From the NCBI RefSeq assembly GCF_905397285.1, contig NZ_CAJPUX010000012.1, positions 21,454 to 85,453 on the forward strand: a stretch of 64,000 nucleotides of DNA, read 5' to 3'. A program made the position numbers and the translations under genes. The stretch is from Cupriavidus plantarum (GTDB lineage Bacteria > Pseudomonadota > Gammaproteobacteria > Burkholderiales > Burkholderiaceae). Below, piece after piece: positions 20,001 through 28,596 of this stretch. The stretch's first letter is position 1, and each line of letters begins with the position of its first letter. The notes under the pieces are model-generated. The model was not told the DNA's origin and did not search any database. It was given only the letters and a program-made list of their open reading frames with translations.

Positions 20001-23000
20001 ATCGAGGAACGCGCTACCGAGGGTAATGCTGCCCGCTCCCGACAGATTGGCCGCGCGCTGGTTGAAGCTATCGAGGTCGAGGGTCGCACCCGATGCCACA
20101 TTGACATTGGCGCTCGCCGCGAAGGCGTTGGCGACCGCGGTCCGGACCGTGCCCGCGCCGATCTTCGTGTCGCCATCGTAGGTGTTGGTCGCGGAAAGGA
20201 TCAGCGTGCCGGTGCCAGCCTTGGTGAGCGTCTTGCCATCCCAGCCGCTCGCGAACGATCCTGTCTGGCTGGCCAGGACCACATCGGCATTGAAGGTGTC
20301 CGCCGCATTCGATAGCGTGAAGTTGCCGTTGCCGAGCGCCGAACCCGCAGTCCAGGCGAGGTCGAAGCCGACGTTGTAATCGCTACCGTTGACGATCTTG
20401 CCCCCGACGACGAGGTAATCGACCTGACTCGCGCGATCCAGCGCCACGCCACTGAAGTTCCCGGTAATCCCCCCGGTGGTGTGCAGGATCGTGAAGTCGG
20501 TGCTCGTCAGCGCGCTGGCGGTGTTCGGTGCGCCCGTGGCAAGCCCCGTGACACTCAGCGTGCCATCGAGATTGGCGGTGTTCGCGCTGATCACCGGCTC
20601 CGCGCTGCCGACCGCGACATGCAGCGATGCGCCCGCCGCCTGCTGCAGCGTTCCCGCCACAGCGAGCGAAGCGTCACCAGCCATGGCAGTCGTCGCGCCA
20701 CTGGCGGTGGTGTAGTTCGCCGCGTTGAAGGCACCCGTCTGCGCCCAGCGGAGCGTGCCCGCATCTACCGTTACGTCGCCCTGCGTCGAGCCGGCGGCAG
20801 TCAGCGTCGCGGTGCCCGCCCCGGACTTGTGTAGCGTGCCGGCGCCCGACAATTCATTGGCCAGCGTGCTGTCGGCCGCGAACGCGAGTTGCAACGCGGC
20901 CGCATTGGCAATGGCTCCGGTTCCGGCGCCATTGCCTTGCTGTAGCGTGAGCGTGCCCGAGGCGACGGTCGTACCACCTGCGTACGTGTTGGCCCCGGCC
21001 AGCGTGAGGTCGCCGGAGCCTGCCTGCTTCAGCGTGCCGTTGCCCATGATCGTGGCCGCATGGACGACATCGTCGCTCCGGTTGAAGATCAGTTGGCCGT
21101 TGTCGGCAATCGTGCCGCCGTAGCTGCCGGCCGTATCGGCCGCGCCGAGCTGGAGGATGCCGCCGCTCGCGATCGTGGTGGCACCGGTGTAGGAGTTGGC
21201 GCCGGTCAGCACAAGCGTGCCGGCACTCAGGTTCAGTCCGCCCGCCGAACCGTCTATCACGCCGCCGAACGTGCCGCCGTCCGCAATGGTAAGCGTGCCA
21301 CCATTGACGTGCAGCGCCCCGGCGCCCGAGAGCATGCCCACACGCTGCACCTTGCCATTCAAGTCGGCGGCCGCACCACCGGCGACATCGAGCAACGTCG
21401 TCTGGCCCAGCGCCGTATCGGTGCCCAGGCGCAGCGTGCCGGTGGCCACGTGCGTGGCTCCGGTATAGTCGTTCGCCTGGTTGCCAAGCGTGATGACGCC
21501 GGTCGCATCGATGCGCAGCCCGCCAGCGCCGGTCACCCGGGCGTGCAATTCGTCCGCCCCGGCCGGCGCCGCAGCATCCGCTGAGAGAGATAGCGTCTGA
21601 CCCGCTTGCAGATTCAGCTGACTCAGGCGGACTGCCGCGTAGAGACCATCGTTGGTGCCGCCGGTCGTCAACGCATAGTCATAGCTGCCCACGGCAACCG
21701 TACCGCCCCCCTGCACGATATTGGCTGTGCCGGCGCTCAGCGGCGCGCCCGTCGTATCCGCGAGTGCGATGGACGTCGCGGCGCCCGCCACGCTGCCCGC
21801 CTGAACCAGTTGCCGACTGACGCCTTCATCCTGCGCCAGCAAGTTCCCCGTGGTCGCCGTCGATGCCGGATCGATCCGGACGGTCCCGCCGGTCAACGTG
21901 AGCGTACCCGCCGACACCTTATTGTCTACCGACGCGCCGTAGGTCAGCGTACCGCCACCGAGCGTCAGGTTGCCCACGGTCTGCGTACCGGTGCCAACCG
22001 TGGTCACGTTGCCCGCCTCGAGCTGCAGCGTCGCCCCCGCCAGACTTGCGGCGTTCGTGCCTGACAGGGCGAATGTTCCCTGGCCCAGGGCCACGGTGCC
22101 GCCAAACGCGCCGCCCACGCCGGTGCCGAATGCGAAAACGTCGGTGGGACTCGCCAGCGTGGCACGCAAGGTGCCGGTGCCGGTCAGGGACTGACCGAAG
22201 GTATAACTGCCGCTGGTCGGGGCGTCGATCAGCAATGTCGCCCCGCCAGCAATCGAGGCGGCTCCGGCGCCGAGCGTGCCAGCGCCGGCGAGACGCAGCG
22301 TCCCGGCACTGACGGACGTGGCACCGCCATAGGTATTCACCGCGGTGAGCGACAGTGTGCCAAGGTCGGTTTTATCGAGTCCACCAGTGCCCTGAATGAC
22401 CGCGTCGATGGTCGCGTTCATCGCGGCGCCGGCCTGGGTACCATCGCCGACGCGCACGATGGTGTCCGCGGTGTCGGTCGTCAACGACTGCCCCGCGAGG
22501 TGGTAGCCGTCGATTGCAAACTGCGCGCCGCTGAACGACACGGGGCCCGAGCCGTTGTCCACGCTGACGGTACCGGCCGTTCCCTGGAAGATCGCGAAGC
22601 CGCCCATCTGCCACGGCGCATTGATCGCGCCAGCGCTGTTGGTCCACGCATCGTTGCCCGCCCGCCAGGTCCCGCTGCTGCCATTGACGACACCGTTATT
22701 GAACTGGGTCGGTGTGTCGCCATCCCAGAACGTCAGCGGCCCCGCGCCCACCGCGTTGACGACGTTGATCTGGTTGGGGATCGACGTCTGCAACAGAAGA
22801 TCGACATTGGCGGTAGAGCCAGCAGGCACTGTGCCCAGCGTCATGCCGCTATCGGTCAGCGCGCCGCCATACTGAATGATGCGATAGACGCCTGGACCGA
22901 ACGCGCCAGTCGACGTGACATTGAGTTTGCCGCCCAGCGTCAGGTCTCCGGTTACGTTGAAGAGCCCCGCTGTGCTCGGCACGGCAAGCGAGACATCGGT

Positions 23001-26000
23001 CTGCGCGCTGGCGCCCAGCAGCAGCCCGTGCATCGTGAGCGTCTGGCCCTGCATGCCCGCCAGGTGGCCCCCATCCGCAACCGAGACATCACCGCCCGTG
23101 GTTCCCATGCCAGCGAGCGTGGCGCCGGCGCCCACGTTTACCGCGCCGGTCGCCGCGCTCTGGTCGCCGTCGATGCGTAGCGTGCCCGCGCTCACCGTGG
23201 TGATACCCGTATACGTGTTCGCGGCCGTCAGTGTCAGCACGCCCGCGCCCGCCTGCGTCAGGCTCCCCGTCCCGCTCACGCGTCCATCCTGCGTCAGTGA
23301 ATCGGCACGATCGAACGCAAGCGTACCGTTGTTGACGATGTTGCCCGCAACGCTGCCGATGGTGCCGCCATCCCCGATCTGCAGCGTGCCGCGATCGATA
23401 GTGGTGATCCCGGCATGCGTGTTCGCGCCGGTCAGCACGAGCGTGCCCGTGCCCGCATGAGTGAGCGCGCCGGTGCCGGTCAGCGCGCCGCCGTAGGACA
23501 GCGCATCGCTGCGATCGAACACCACGAGGCCGTTATCGGTGATGTTGCCCGCATAGCTCCCGACCGTGGCCCCCGTGCCGATTCGCAGGGTCGCGCCGGC
23601 GGCCACCGACGTCGCGCCCGTGTAAGTACTCTCGCCGCCGAGCGCAAGCGTGCCCCCGCCCAGTTGCAGATGGCCGCCGGCTCCTGCGATGGCGCCATCG
23701 AACGCGCCGCCATTTACCACGTCGAGGGTTCCGCCATTGATCTGCAACGCCCCCCCGCCCCCCAGCGTGCCGATGCGTTGCGAGTGCCCCGCCAGATCCA
23801 CATTGGCCCCGCCCGAAATCGTGAGCGATGCCGTGTTGCCGAGCGCCGCGTCGCTGCCGAGCCGCAATGTGCCGGTGTTGGCGGTCGTGGCGCCCGTGTA
23901 GTCGTTGGCGCTGTTGTTCAGCGTGATCGCGTTCGTGGCATCGATTTGCAGCGCGCCGCTACCGGTGATGCGCGCGCGCATGTCGTCGGCACCGGACGTC
24001 GCGACGTTATCGCCGGACAAACTCAATGTGCGCGAGGCCTGCAGATCCAGTTGCGTCAGCTGATTGGTCGTATAGAGCCCATCTCCCGCGCCCGTGCCCA
24101 GCCCCGCGCTGTAGGTCCCCACGGCCACGGTGTTGCCGCCCTGCGAAATGGCGACTCCGCTGACGCCACCGAGCGGATTGCCGCTTAGATCGGCTAGCGA
24201 CAGCCCAGCGGAAGACCCGTTGACGGTGCCGGCCCGGATCAGTGGATGCAGGATGCCATCGTCCTGCGCGAGCAAGCTGCCGCCGCCGAGCGTGGTCGGA
24301 TCGATTCGCACCTGTCCCGCGTTCATCGTCAGCGTATTGGCCGCGATCAGGCCGGCAGGCGCGACGCTGTAGGAAAGCGTGCCGCCGTTGAGCGTCACAC
24401 CACCAATGGCTTGCGTGCCGGTGCCGACATCGGTGAGATTGCCGGTGTCCAGTTGCAGCGTCGCGTTGGTCAGCGCCTGCGCATTGGTGCCGGACAGCGC
24501 GAACGTACTGTTGCCGAGCGCCACGACGCCAGTGAAAGCCGTGCCCGCGCTGGTGCCGAATGCGAACGTGTTCGTTGGGGCGATGAGCGCGGCGCGCAGC
24601 ATGCCGCTCCCGGACAGCGCATTGCCGAAGGTGTAGTTGCCAGCCGTCGGCGCATCGACGAACAGCGTACCCCCACCGGCAATGGCCGCCGCGCCCGGGC
24701 CGATGGCCCCGGGGCCGGTCACGCGGAGCGTGCCCGCATTGACGGCGGTGCCACCACTGTAGGTATTGACCGCGGTGAGCGTGGTAGTGTTCGAGCCGGC
24801 CTGCGTCACCGTGCCTGTGCCGCCGATCACGCTGCCTTGTGTCACGTCGTCGGCACGGTTGAATACCAGCGCCGCGTTGTCGGTGATCGCGCCCGTCACG
24901 GCACCGCCGGTACCTGCGCCACCGTCGCCGAGCTGGAGCGTGCCGCCCGAGATGGTGACCGCATTGGGAAAGGCGACAGGTCCCGTGAGGACCGTCGTGC
25001 CGCCGCTGTTGATCAGGGTACGCGAGCCGAATGCCGCGCCGGTATCGAGCACGAGTGCATTGGTGAACGGCCCCGCCATGGTGATGCCGGCGCCCGCGCC
25101 CGTCATGGCGCCCGCGATGCGCAGCGTGACGGGCCCCGTGGCGGTCACCGGATTGGTGAAGCTGCCCCCAAGCACCGACGCCCCACTGGCCAGCTGCAGC
25201 GTGCCTTCCAGCAGTTGCCAGTTCTGTACCTGATTGCTGGCGTTGCCGGTCAGCGTCCAGGTGCTGCTCTCGCGCTTCTGCTGAATCGGAAACAGCCGAT
25301 ACTGCGCGGCATTGCCAAGCTGCGACAGGTCGAACGTGCCATTGCCGCCATTGCCGCCTAGCGCGAGGATATCGTTCCCGGAACCCCCGTAGACCAGGCC
25401 GTTGATCACGGAGGTCGGCTCCAGGATCACGGTGTCATCACGGCCGCCGAGGAAGATGGCGTACTGCGTCATGCCGCCGCCAGAGGCTATCGTCCCTGCG
25501 TTGCGGATGACAGTCTGTCCGCCGGAGTAGACCGCGCCGTTGCTCGTGTTCAGGCTCTCGATCGTGCCGCCCGCTTCATTCGTCACCGAGAGGCTCGTTA
25601 TCGCGTTCTGATAGATGGTCCAGTTGCGCCGCGACTGCAGTCTGCCGCCGGCCTGGTTGACGATCGTCGTCGTCCCCGAACCATCGGACCATACCGCGGG
25701 GCCCCCATTGCCGAGGATCGTGCCGCTGTTCACCAGGTCTACGCTGGTATTGTTGTTCGTCATGCCGATCACGGGACGATTTGTCGCCGTATCGTTCTGT
25801 ATGATCCCGGTATTGCGAATGATGGACAGGCCCGGGCCCGCGCTACGTCCGACCAGGTCGGCGTCGAGCGTGTTGGTGATGGAGCCGTTGTTGATGAGCG
25901 TCCAGGTCGCGATGCCCGCGCCGCGTACACCGATCATCTTCTCGTAGGAGCGTCCCGGTACGGCATCGCTGCCGACGATGGACGCGCCAGCATCGACAGT

Positions 26001-26225
26001 CAGCGTCTGATTGTCGGCCGTGAAGTTCATCCAGCCCGTGTACCTTGCCGGACTCTGTATCGTGACGGCGCTACCGGCAGTACTGATCGTGCAGCCCGCG
26101 GTCACCGATGTGGAAACCGTGCCGCCGGTTGGCGAGCATTGGGCGTGTGCCTGAATGGTGCCGAGCCCGGCAATGAGGGCGGGTATTGCTCTGACGGGCA
26201 AATTGCCCTTGCAGCATGACGGCAT
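17010..26225 (-). CDS. Giant autotransporter adhesin with PATR repeats (3071 aa)
   Basis: 3071 residues. The ATG at 26225 was chosen because GAGGTG lies 6-7 bases before it; the upstream GTG at 26234 overlaps that site. A signal peptide (cleavage near AHAQC, residue 28) is followed by a beta-helical passenger of about 2700 residues, rich in Gly/Thr/Asn. It is built from autotransporter-associated repeats of the type GTGTLTLTGANTYTGGTTV. It contains large internal duplications (listed separately). A Pro-rich linker (PAPSPAPTPGP, about 18000) precedes the C-terminal beta-barrel (about 17010-17880), which ends GVKYVW with the terminal aromatic expected for Bam recognition. It is secreted by type V and is probably an adhesin or biofilm factor. 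No dedicated partner gene is adjacent. Confidence 0.93.
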   Translation of the reverse strand: MPSCCKGNLPVRAIPALIAGLGTIQAHAQCSPTGGTVSTSVTAGCTISTAGSAVTIQSPARYTGWMNFTADNQTLTVDAGASIVGSDAVPGRSYEKMIGVRGAGIATWTLINNGSITNTLDADLVGRSAGPGLSIIRNTGIIQNDTATNRPVIGMTNNNTSVDLVNSGTILGNGGPAVWSDGSGTTTIVNQAGGRLQSRRNWTIYQNAITSLSVTNEAGGTIESLNTSNGAVYSGGQTVIRNAGTIASGGGMTQYAIFLGGRDDTVILEPTSVINGLVYGGSGNDILALGGNGGNGTFDLSQLGNAAQYRLFPIQQKRESSTWTLTGNASNQVQNWQLLEGTLQLASGASVLGGSFTNPVTATGPVTLRIAGAMTGAGAGITMAGPFTNALVLDTGAAFGSRTLINSGGTTVLTGPVAFPNAVTISGGTLQLGDGGAGTGGAVTGAITDNAALVFNRADDVTQGSVIGGTGTVTQAGSNTTTLTAVNTYSGGTAVNAGTLRVTGPGAIGPGAAAIAGGGTLFVDAPTAGNYTFGNALSGSGMLRAALIAPTNTFAFGTSAGTAFTGVVALGNSTFALSGTNAQALTNATLQLDTGNLTDVGTGTQAIGGVTLNGGTLSYSVAPAGLIAANTLTMNAGQVRIDPTTLGGGSLLAQDDGILHPLIRAGTVNGSSAGLSLADLSGNPLGGVSGVAISQGGNTVAVGTYSAGLGTGAGDGLYTTNQLTQLDLQASRTLSLSGDNVATSGADDMRARITGSGALQIDATNAITLNNSANDYTGATTANTGTLRLGSDAALGNTASLTISGGANVDLAGHSQRIGTLGGGGALQINGGTLDVVNGGAFDGAIAGAGGHLQLGGGTLALGGESTYTGATSVAAGATLRIGTGATVGSYAGNITDNGLVVFDRSDALSYGGALTGTGALTHAGTGTLVLTGANTHAGITTIDRGTLQIGDGGTIGSVAGNIVNNGTLAFDRADSLTQDGRVSGTGSLTQAGAGVLTLTAANTYTGITTVSAGTLRIDGDQSAATGAVNVGAGATLAGMGTTGGDVSVADGGHLAGMQGQTLTMHGLLLGASAQTDVSLAVPSTAGLFNVTGDLTLGGKLNVTSTGAFGPGVYRIIQYGGALTDSGMTLGTVPAGSTANVDLLLQTSIPNQINVVNAVGAGPLTFWDGDTPTQFNNGVVNGSSGTWRAGNDAWTNSAGAINAPWQMGGFAIFQGTAGTVSVDNGSGPVSFSGAQFAIDGYHLAGQSLTTDTADTIVRVGDGTQAGAAMNATIDAVIQGTGGLDKTDLGTLSLTAVNTYGGATSVSAGTLRLAGAGTLGAGAASIAGGATLLIDAPTSGSYTFGQSLTGTGTLRATLASPTDVFAFGTGVGGAFGGTVALGQGTFALSGTNAASLAGATLQLEAGNVTTVGTGTQTVGNLTLGGGTLTYGASVDNKVSAGTLTLTGGTVRIDPASTATTGNLLAQDEGVSRQLVQAGSVAGAATSIALADTTGAPLSAGTANIVQGGGTVAVGSYDYALTTGGTNDGLYAAVRLSQLNLQAGQTLSLSADAAAPAGADELHARVTGAGGLRIDATGVITLGNQANDYTGATHVATGTLRLGTDTALGQTTLLDVAGGAAADLNGKVQRVGMLSGAGALHVNGGTLTIADGGTFGGVIDGSAGGLNLSAGTLVLTGANSYTGATTIASGGILQLGAADTAGSYGGTIADNGQLIFNRSDDVVHAATIMGNGTLKQAGSGDLTLAGANTYAGGTTVASGTLTLQQGNGAGTGAIANAAALQLAFAADSTLANELSGAGTLHKSGAGTATLTAAGSTQGDVTVDAGTLRWAQTGAFNAANYTTASGATTAMAGDASLAVAGTLQQAAGASLHVAVGSAEPVISANTANLDGTLSVTGLATGAPNTASALTSTDFTILHTTGGITGNFSGVALDRASQVDYLVVGGKIVNGSDYNVGFDLAWTAGSALGNGNFTLSNAADTFNADVVLASQTGSFASGWDGKTLTKAGTGTLILSATNTYDGDTKIGAGTVRTAVANAFAASANVNVASGATLDLDSFNQRAANLSGAGSITLGSAFLDAAQTADTAFSGVISGSGGLVKSGAGSLTLSGANTYAAGTTILSGALIAPRAAALGSGAIDNAGTLQLSFAADETLANTLAGPGNLTKTGAGTALLTAGGTQGSVTVSEGTLKFGQTGAFNVTGDHITAAGATTALTAAATLDVIGNAALDGTLSDVAGPGQPAVSARAIALGAASIYSLSGYSAPAAATASELAFSRYTVLSAAQAGGLTGMFANVTLAGANSATDYLAVTSFYGPQTYEVGLALSWYAGASATPQVAHGTFTLAAAGGLFDLDAVLADQPANAALGWDGRTLTKAGEGTLQLSKSNTYTGATLINGGILRAGAADVIASSERVQVATGATFDLNGFAQRVNNLSGTGSVALAAAALTVANNADTEFAGSIGGTGSVRKTGGAKLTLSNDNTYTGGTTIEQGVLQLGNGGMAGSVTGDIVNQGSLVVDRGNTYAYDGVISGGGNLVKQGAGPLILSRTQTYTGPTDVGAGALILLNEARLASTQPVTVAPGATLGGYGGVMGSVVNQGLLAVADAAPGFASGPAGHFVVGGSLTNGGEIRMASPVPASTLTIQGDYIGNNGLLTLSTALGGDNSATDRMVVEGSTSGATRVAINNSGGTGAQTVNGIEVVHVRGTSAGAFALQGRVVAGPYEYRLTQGTPGGNDGNWYLTSTDTTPAPSPAPTPGPQLRPEAGTYLANQSAANALFVHTLHDRMGEPNFVDGSRNGRARLANGWVRLAGTSSDATAAGGKLAQSLRGGFAQFGGDMVRWQGDGQPSRVHMGVMGAAGRITSSSSVQGLANTAHGAVDAYSAGVYGTWYRNDDRQAGPYLDGWLQYGWYDNKTNGSMLPGVQYASHNWTGSLEGGYTALLGEGGQGRLYVQPQLQLIYSSYHQGDIVETNGTRVQTKDVGGWLTRLGVTVFGQSQLAGGQSVQPYAALNWWHAQNQPAVVMSGATVQDGTPRDRFETKFGAQARLTRNWHLWGDVGFQMGADSYSSVQGQLGVKYVW
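19110..20890 (-). repeat. Autotransporter super-repeat B, two copies
   Basis: A second duplicated module lies closer to the barrel. Copy 1 (about 20890-20200) runs from LAFAADSTLANELSGAGTL through TLRWAQTGAFN to ASGWDGKTLTKAGTGTL. Copy 2 (about 19800-19110) runs from LSFAADETLANTLAGPGNL through TLKFGQTGAFN to ALGWDGRTLTKAGEGTL. The two are about 360 codons apart. Confidence 0.65.
20985..22346 (-). repeat. Autotransporter super-repeat A, copy 2 (about 450 codons)
   Basis: Passenger residues of about 1295-1745. The parallel segments are TLRLAGAGTLGAGAASIAGG, FAFGTGVGGAFGGTVALG, NLLAQDEGVSRQLVQAG, ANDYTGATHVATGTLRLG and TIADNGQLIFNRSDDVVHAA. The same order and spacing as copy 1 shows a single ancestral duplication about 800 residues apart. 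Confidence 0.75.
23430..24761 (-). repeat. Autotransporter super-repeat A, copy 1 (about 445 codons)
   Basis: Passenger residues of about 488-930. The block runs from TLRVTGPGAIGPGAAAIAGG through FAFGTSAGTAFTGVVALG, SLLAQDDGILHPLIRAG and ANDYTGATTANTGTLRLG to NITDNGLVVFDRSDALSYGG. It matches copy 2 segment by segment. Boundaries are approximate. Confidence 0.75.
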
Positions 26226-26295
26226 GACATACACCTCATTTTTTTCCCCAAGCAGAGAACAGGTGTGCTGCCGCCAATATAGGCAAGAATCACGG

Positions 26296-26333
26296 AAGCA
26301 AATGTCGCTTCCCCGAAAGCGAATGTCGCCTTC
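26296..26333 (-). promoter_or_regulatory. Direct repeats upstream of the autotransporter
   Basis: On the minus strand, GAAGGCGACATTCGCTT (26333-26317) and GAAGCGACATTTGCTT (26311-26296) lie 21 bp apart, two helical turns, some 70-110 bp upstream of the autotransporter start. The arrangement fits a dimeric activator or repressor site. The cognate regulator is unknown. Confidence 0.4.
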
Positions 26334-26372
26334 ACAGAAACTCTATTGTGGATCGTCGGAACATCTAACGAG

Positions 26373-26407
26373 ACCCGTTTCCGCGGCACGCAGAAACGGG
26401 TACGCTC
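26373..26407. repeat. Intergenic repeat locus A with inverted copy
   Basis: ACGCAGAAACGGGTACGCTC (26388-26407) is the same unit found at 34478-34558 and 53111-53128. Here ACCCGTTTC (26373-26381) and GAAACGGGT (26393-26401) form a 9-bp stem with an 11-base loop, just past the CaiB gene stop. It may act as a transcript-end hairpin. No T run follows. Confidence 0.6.
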
Positions 26408-26410
26408 AAG

Positions 26411-27553
26411 CTAGGATTCGCGCGGCAGGAAGGTGTCGCCTTCCGTCAGCGGGGCATGCCGATAGGTCGCCGGCGTGCGGCTCAGCTTGACCGGGGCGCC
26501 CAGGCCCTTGTAGCCGCCTGGCATCTCGACCACCATCTCGCGATGCGCGGTATGCGGGTGCTGGAGCGCGTCTGGCACCGATAGCACGGGGGCGCACGGC
26601 ACGCCCGCGGCCGCCAGTTCGTCGGCGAACGTCTTGCCGTCGACGTCCCTCATCCGAGCCTCCAGTTCGACCTTGAGCGTGGCGCGATTGACGGAACGCG
26701 CGCCCGCCGTGGCATAGCGCTCGTCTTCGGCCAGCGCCCCGAGACCCAGACGCTCGCACAGGATGCGGAACTGCCGGTCGTTACCCACCGCGAGGAAGAT
26801 CGGATCGGTGGCCGTCGCCACGGTGTCGTACGGATAGATGTTCGGGTGCGCGTTGCCCGTCCGCTGCGGCGTCTTGCCGCTCATGAACCAGTTGGCCGCA
26901 TGCGGATGCAGCAGCGACAAACCCGAGTCGTACAGCGCCGCCTCGACGAACTGGCCCCGGCCGCTGCGCTCGCGTTCCTGCAACGCAAGCAGTACACCCA
27001 GCGCGGCGTTGAGGCCCGTGACCATGTCGACGACGGGCAACCCCGCGCGCAGCGGCTCGCCATCGGCTTCGCCATTGATGCTCATGATGCCGGCCATCGC
27101 CTGGATCGCGGCGTCGTAGCCGGGCAGGCCACCAAGCGGACCATCCGCGCCAAAACCCGACACGCGGCAATGGATCAGTCGGGGAAAGCGCGCCGACAAC
27201 GCGTCGTAGCCCAGCCCCCATTTCTCGAGGGTACCGGTCTTGAAGTTCTCCACCAGCACGTCCGCATCCGCCAGCAGCGCGAGCAGGACTTCGCGATCGG
27301 GCTCCGTCGTCAGGTCGAGCCGCATCACGCGCTTGTTGCGGTTGAGCCCGAAGTAGTAGGACGCCACGCCATCGCGGAACGGCGGGCCCCACGTCCGCGT
27401 GTCGTCGCCCTGCGGCGGTTCGATCTTGAGCACGTCGGCGCCGTGATCGCCGAGGATCTGGCCGCAGAACGGGCCGCCGAGAATGCGCGAGAGGTCTACC
27501 ACGCGAATGCCCGCAAGTGCGCCCGTGGTTGTGCGAGCCGGGGTCGTCGTCAT
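26411..27553 (-). CDS. CaiB/BaiF CoA-transferase (family III)
   Basis: 380 residues from the ATG at 27553, preceded by ggagacaac. Family III features are present: GIRVVDLSRILGGPFCGQIL at the N-terminus, GADVLKIEPPQGDDTR, NRNKRVMRLDL, and the catalytic aspartate in LPVVDMVTG (Asp176). It moves CoA between carboxylic acids. It is the last gene of a three-gene operon with a Bug receptor and an acyl-CoA dehydrogenase, which suggests activation and oxidation of an imported carboxylic acid. Confidence 0.93.
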   Translation of the reverse strand: MTTTPARTTTGALAGIRVVDLSRILGGPFCGQILGDHGADVLKIEPPQGDDTRTWGPPFRDGVASYYFGLNRNKRVMRLDLTTEPDREVLLALLADADVLVENFKTGTLEKWGLGYDALSARFPRLIHCRVSGFGADGPLGGLPGYDAAIQAMAGIMSINGEADGEPLRAGLPVVDMVTGLNAALGVLLALQERERSGRGQFVEAALYDSGLSLLHPHAANWFMSGKTPQRTGNAHPNIYPYDTVATATDPIFLAVGNDRQFRILCERLGLGALAEDERYATAGARSVNRATLKVELEARMRDVDGKTFADELAAAGVPCAPVLSVPDALQHPHTAHREMVVEMPGGYKGLGAPVKLSRTPATYRHAPLTEGDTFLPRES

Positions 27554-27569
27554 GTTGTCTCCTGTGTTG

Positions 27570-28562
27570 TCAGTCCAGCTGCGCGCCGGACTTTTGCACC
27601 ACGGTACGCCATTTGCCGACTTCCGTCCTGACGAAGGTGCCGAGCTGCTCGGGCGTCGTCGAGGGCGCGAACTCGAGACCCTGGCCCTGCAGCGTCTTGC
27701 GGACCTCCGGCTGCTGCAACGCGTCCGCGAACGCCGCGTTGAGCTTGCGAATGACCTCGGGCGGCGTGCCGGCCGGCGCGACCACCCCGAAGAATACCGA
27801 AACATCGAAGGCGCCGAGTCCGAGCGCCGCGCCCTGTTCGGCCACCGTCGGCACCTCGGGCAACGCCTGGGAGCGGTTGCGCGTGGTCACGCCGAGGGCG
27901 CGCAGCTTGCCGCTCTTGATGAACGGCTGCGCCGTCAGCACGTCCGTGAAGGTCATGCTGACCTGTCCGCCGAGCAGATCGTTGAGCGCGGGGCCCGTGC
28001 CCTTGTACGGTACGTGCTGAAAGTCCGTTCCCGCGAGGTTGTTGAACAATACGCCGGCCAGATGCGACGATGCCCCGTTGCCCGACGAGGCATAGCTCAG
28101 CTTGCCCGGATGCGCCTTGGCATAGGCGACGAGTTCCTGCACGTTCTTCGCCGGCACGTTCGGATTGACGACCAGCACGTTGGGCAACTGACCGATCTGG
28201 ATCACGGGCGCGAAGCTCTTGACCGGATCGTAGTTGATCTTGCGATACAGGCTCACGTTGATCGCGAGCGGCGCGGACGTGCCGAACATCAGCGTGTAGC
28301 CGTCGGGCTCCGCGCGCGCAACGGCTTCGGCGCCGATGTTGCCGCCCGCGCCAGCGCGGTTCTCGACCACCACGGTCTGGCCAAGGCTGTTCTTGAGCGC
28401 GGCCGCGAGGGTGCGCGCCATGGCGTCGGTGGGACCGCCCGGCGGGTACGTCACGACGAGCATGATCGGCTTGCTCGGATAATCCTTTTGAGCGTGGGCG
28501 GGCGCGGCGGCAAGGCACAGCGTGCAGGCGGCCAGCGCCGCCACGCGTTTCCAGAATGGCAT
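27570..28562 (-). CDS. Bug-family (TctC) periplasmic solute-binding protein
   Basis: 330 residues with a signal peptide (cleavage near APAHAQKDYP). Bug features are DYPSKPIMLVVTYPPGGPTDAMAR at the mature start, the VVVENRAGAGGNIGAE block and HVPYKGTGPALNDLLGGQV. Bug proteins bind carboxylates or aromatic acids in the periplasm, and many exist without cognate TctAB membrane subunits, as here. The ATG at 28562 has an upstream ggagacaacct site. It lies between the CaiB and acyl-CoA dehydrogenase genes in one operon. Confidence 0.93.
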   Translation of the reverse strand: MPFWKRVAALAACTLCLAAAPAHAQKDYPSKPIMLVVTYPPGGPTDAMARTLAAALKNSLGQTVVVENRAGAGGNIGAEAVARAEPDGYTLMFGTSAPLAINVSLYRKINYDPVKSFAPVIQIGQLPNVLVVNPNVPAKNVQELVAYAKAHPGKLSYASSGNGASSHLAGVLFNNLAGTDFQHVPYKGTGPALNDLLGGQVSMTFTDVLTAQPFIKSGKLRALGVTTRNRSQALPEVPTVAEQGAALGLGAFDVSVFFGVVAPAGTPPEVIRKLNAAFADALQQPEVRKTLQGQGLEFAPSTTPEQLGTFVRTEVGKWRTVVQKSGAQLD

Positions 28563-28596
28563 GAGGTTGTCTCCGGTGTTTTGTTTGTGATCGGCT

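Noticed and set aside
17900..25000. Regularly repeated DNA resembling a repeat array
   Set aside because: The repeats are coding, imperfect and of varying period; no spacers or CRISPR-type palindromic units.
19110..25361. Many plus-strand frames within the autotransporter gene
   Set aside because: They mirror the repeat structure of the minus-strand passenger and share no family.
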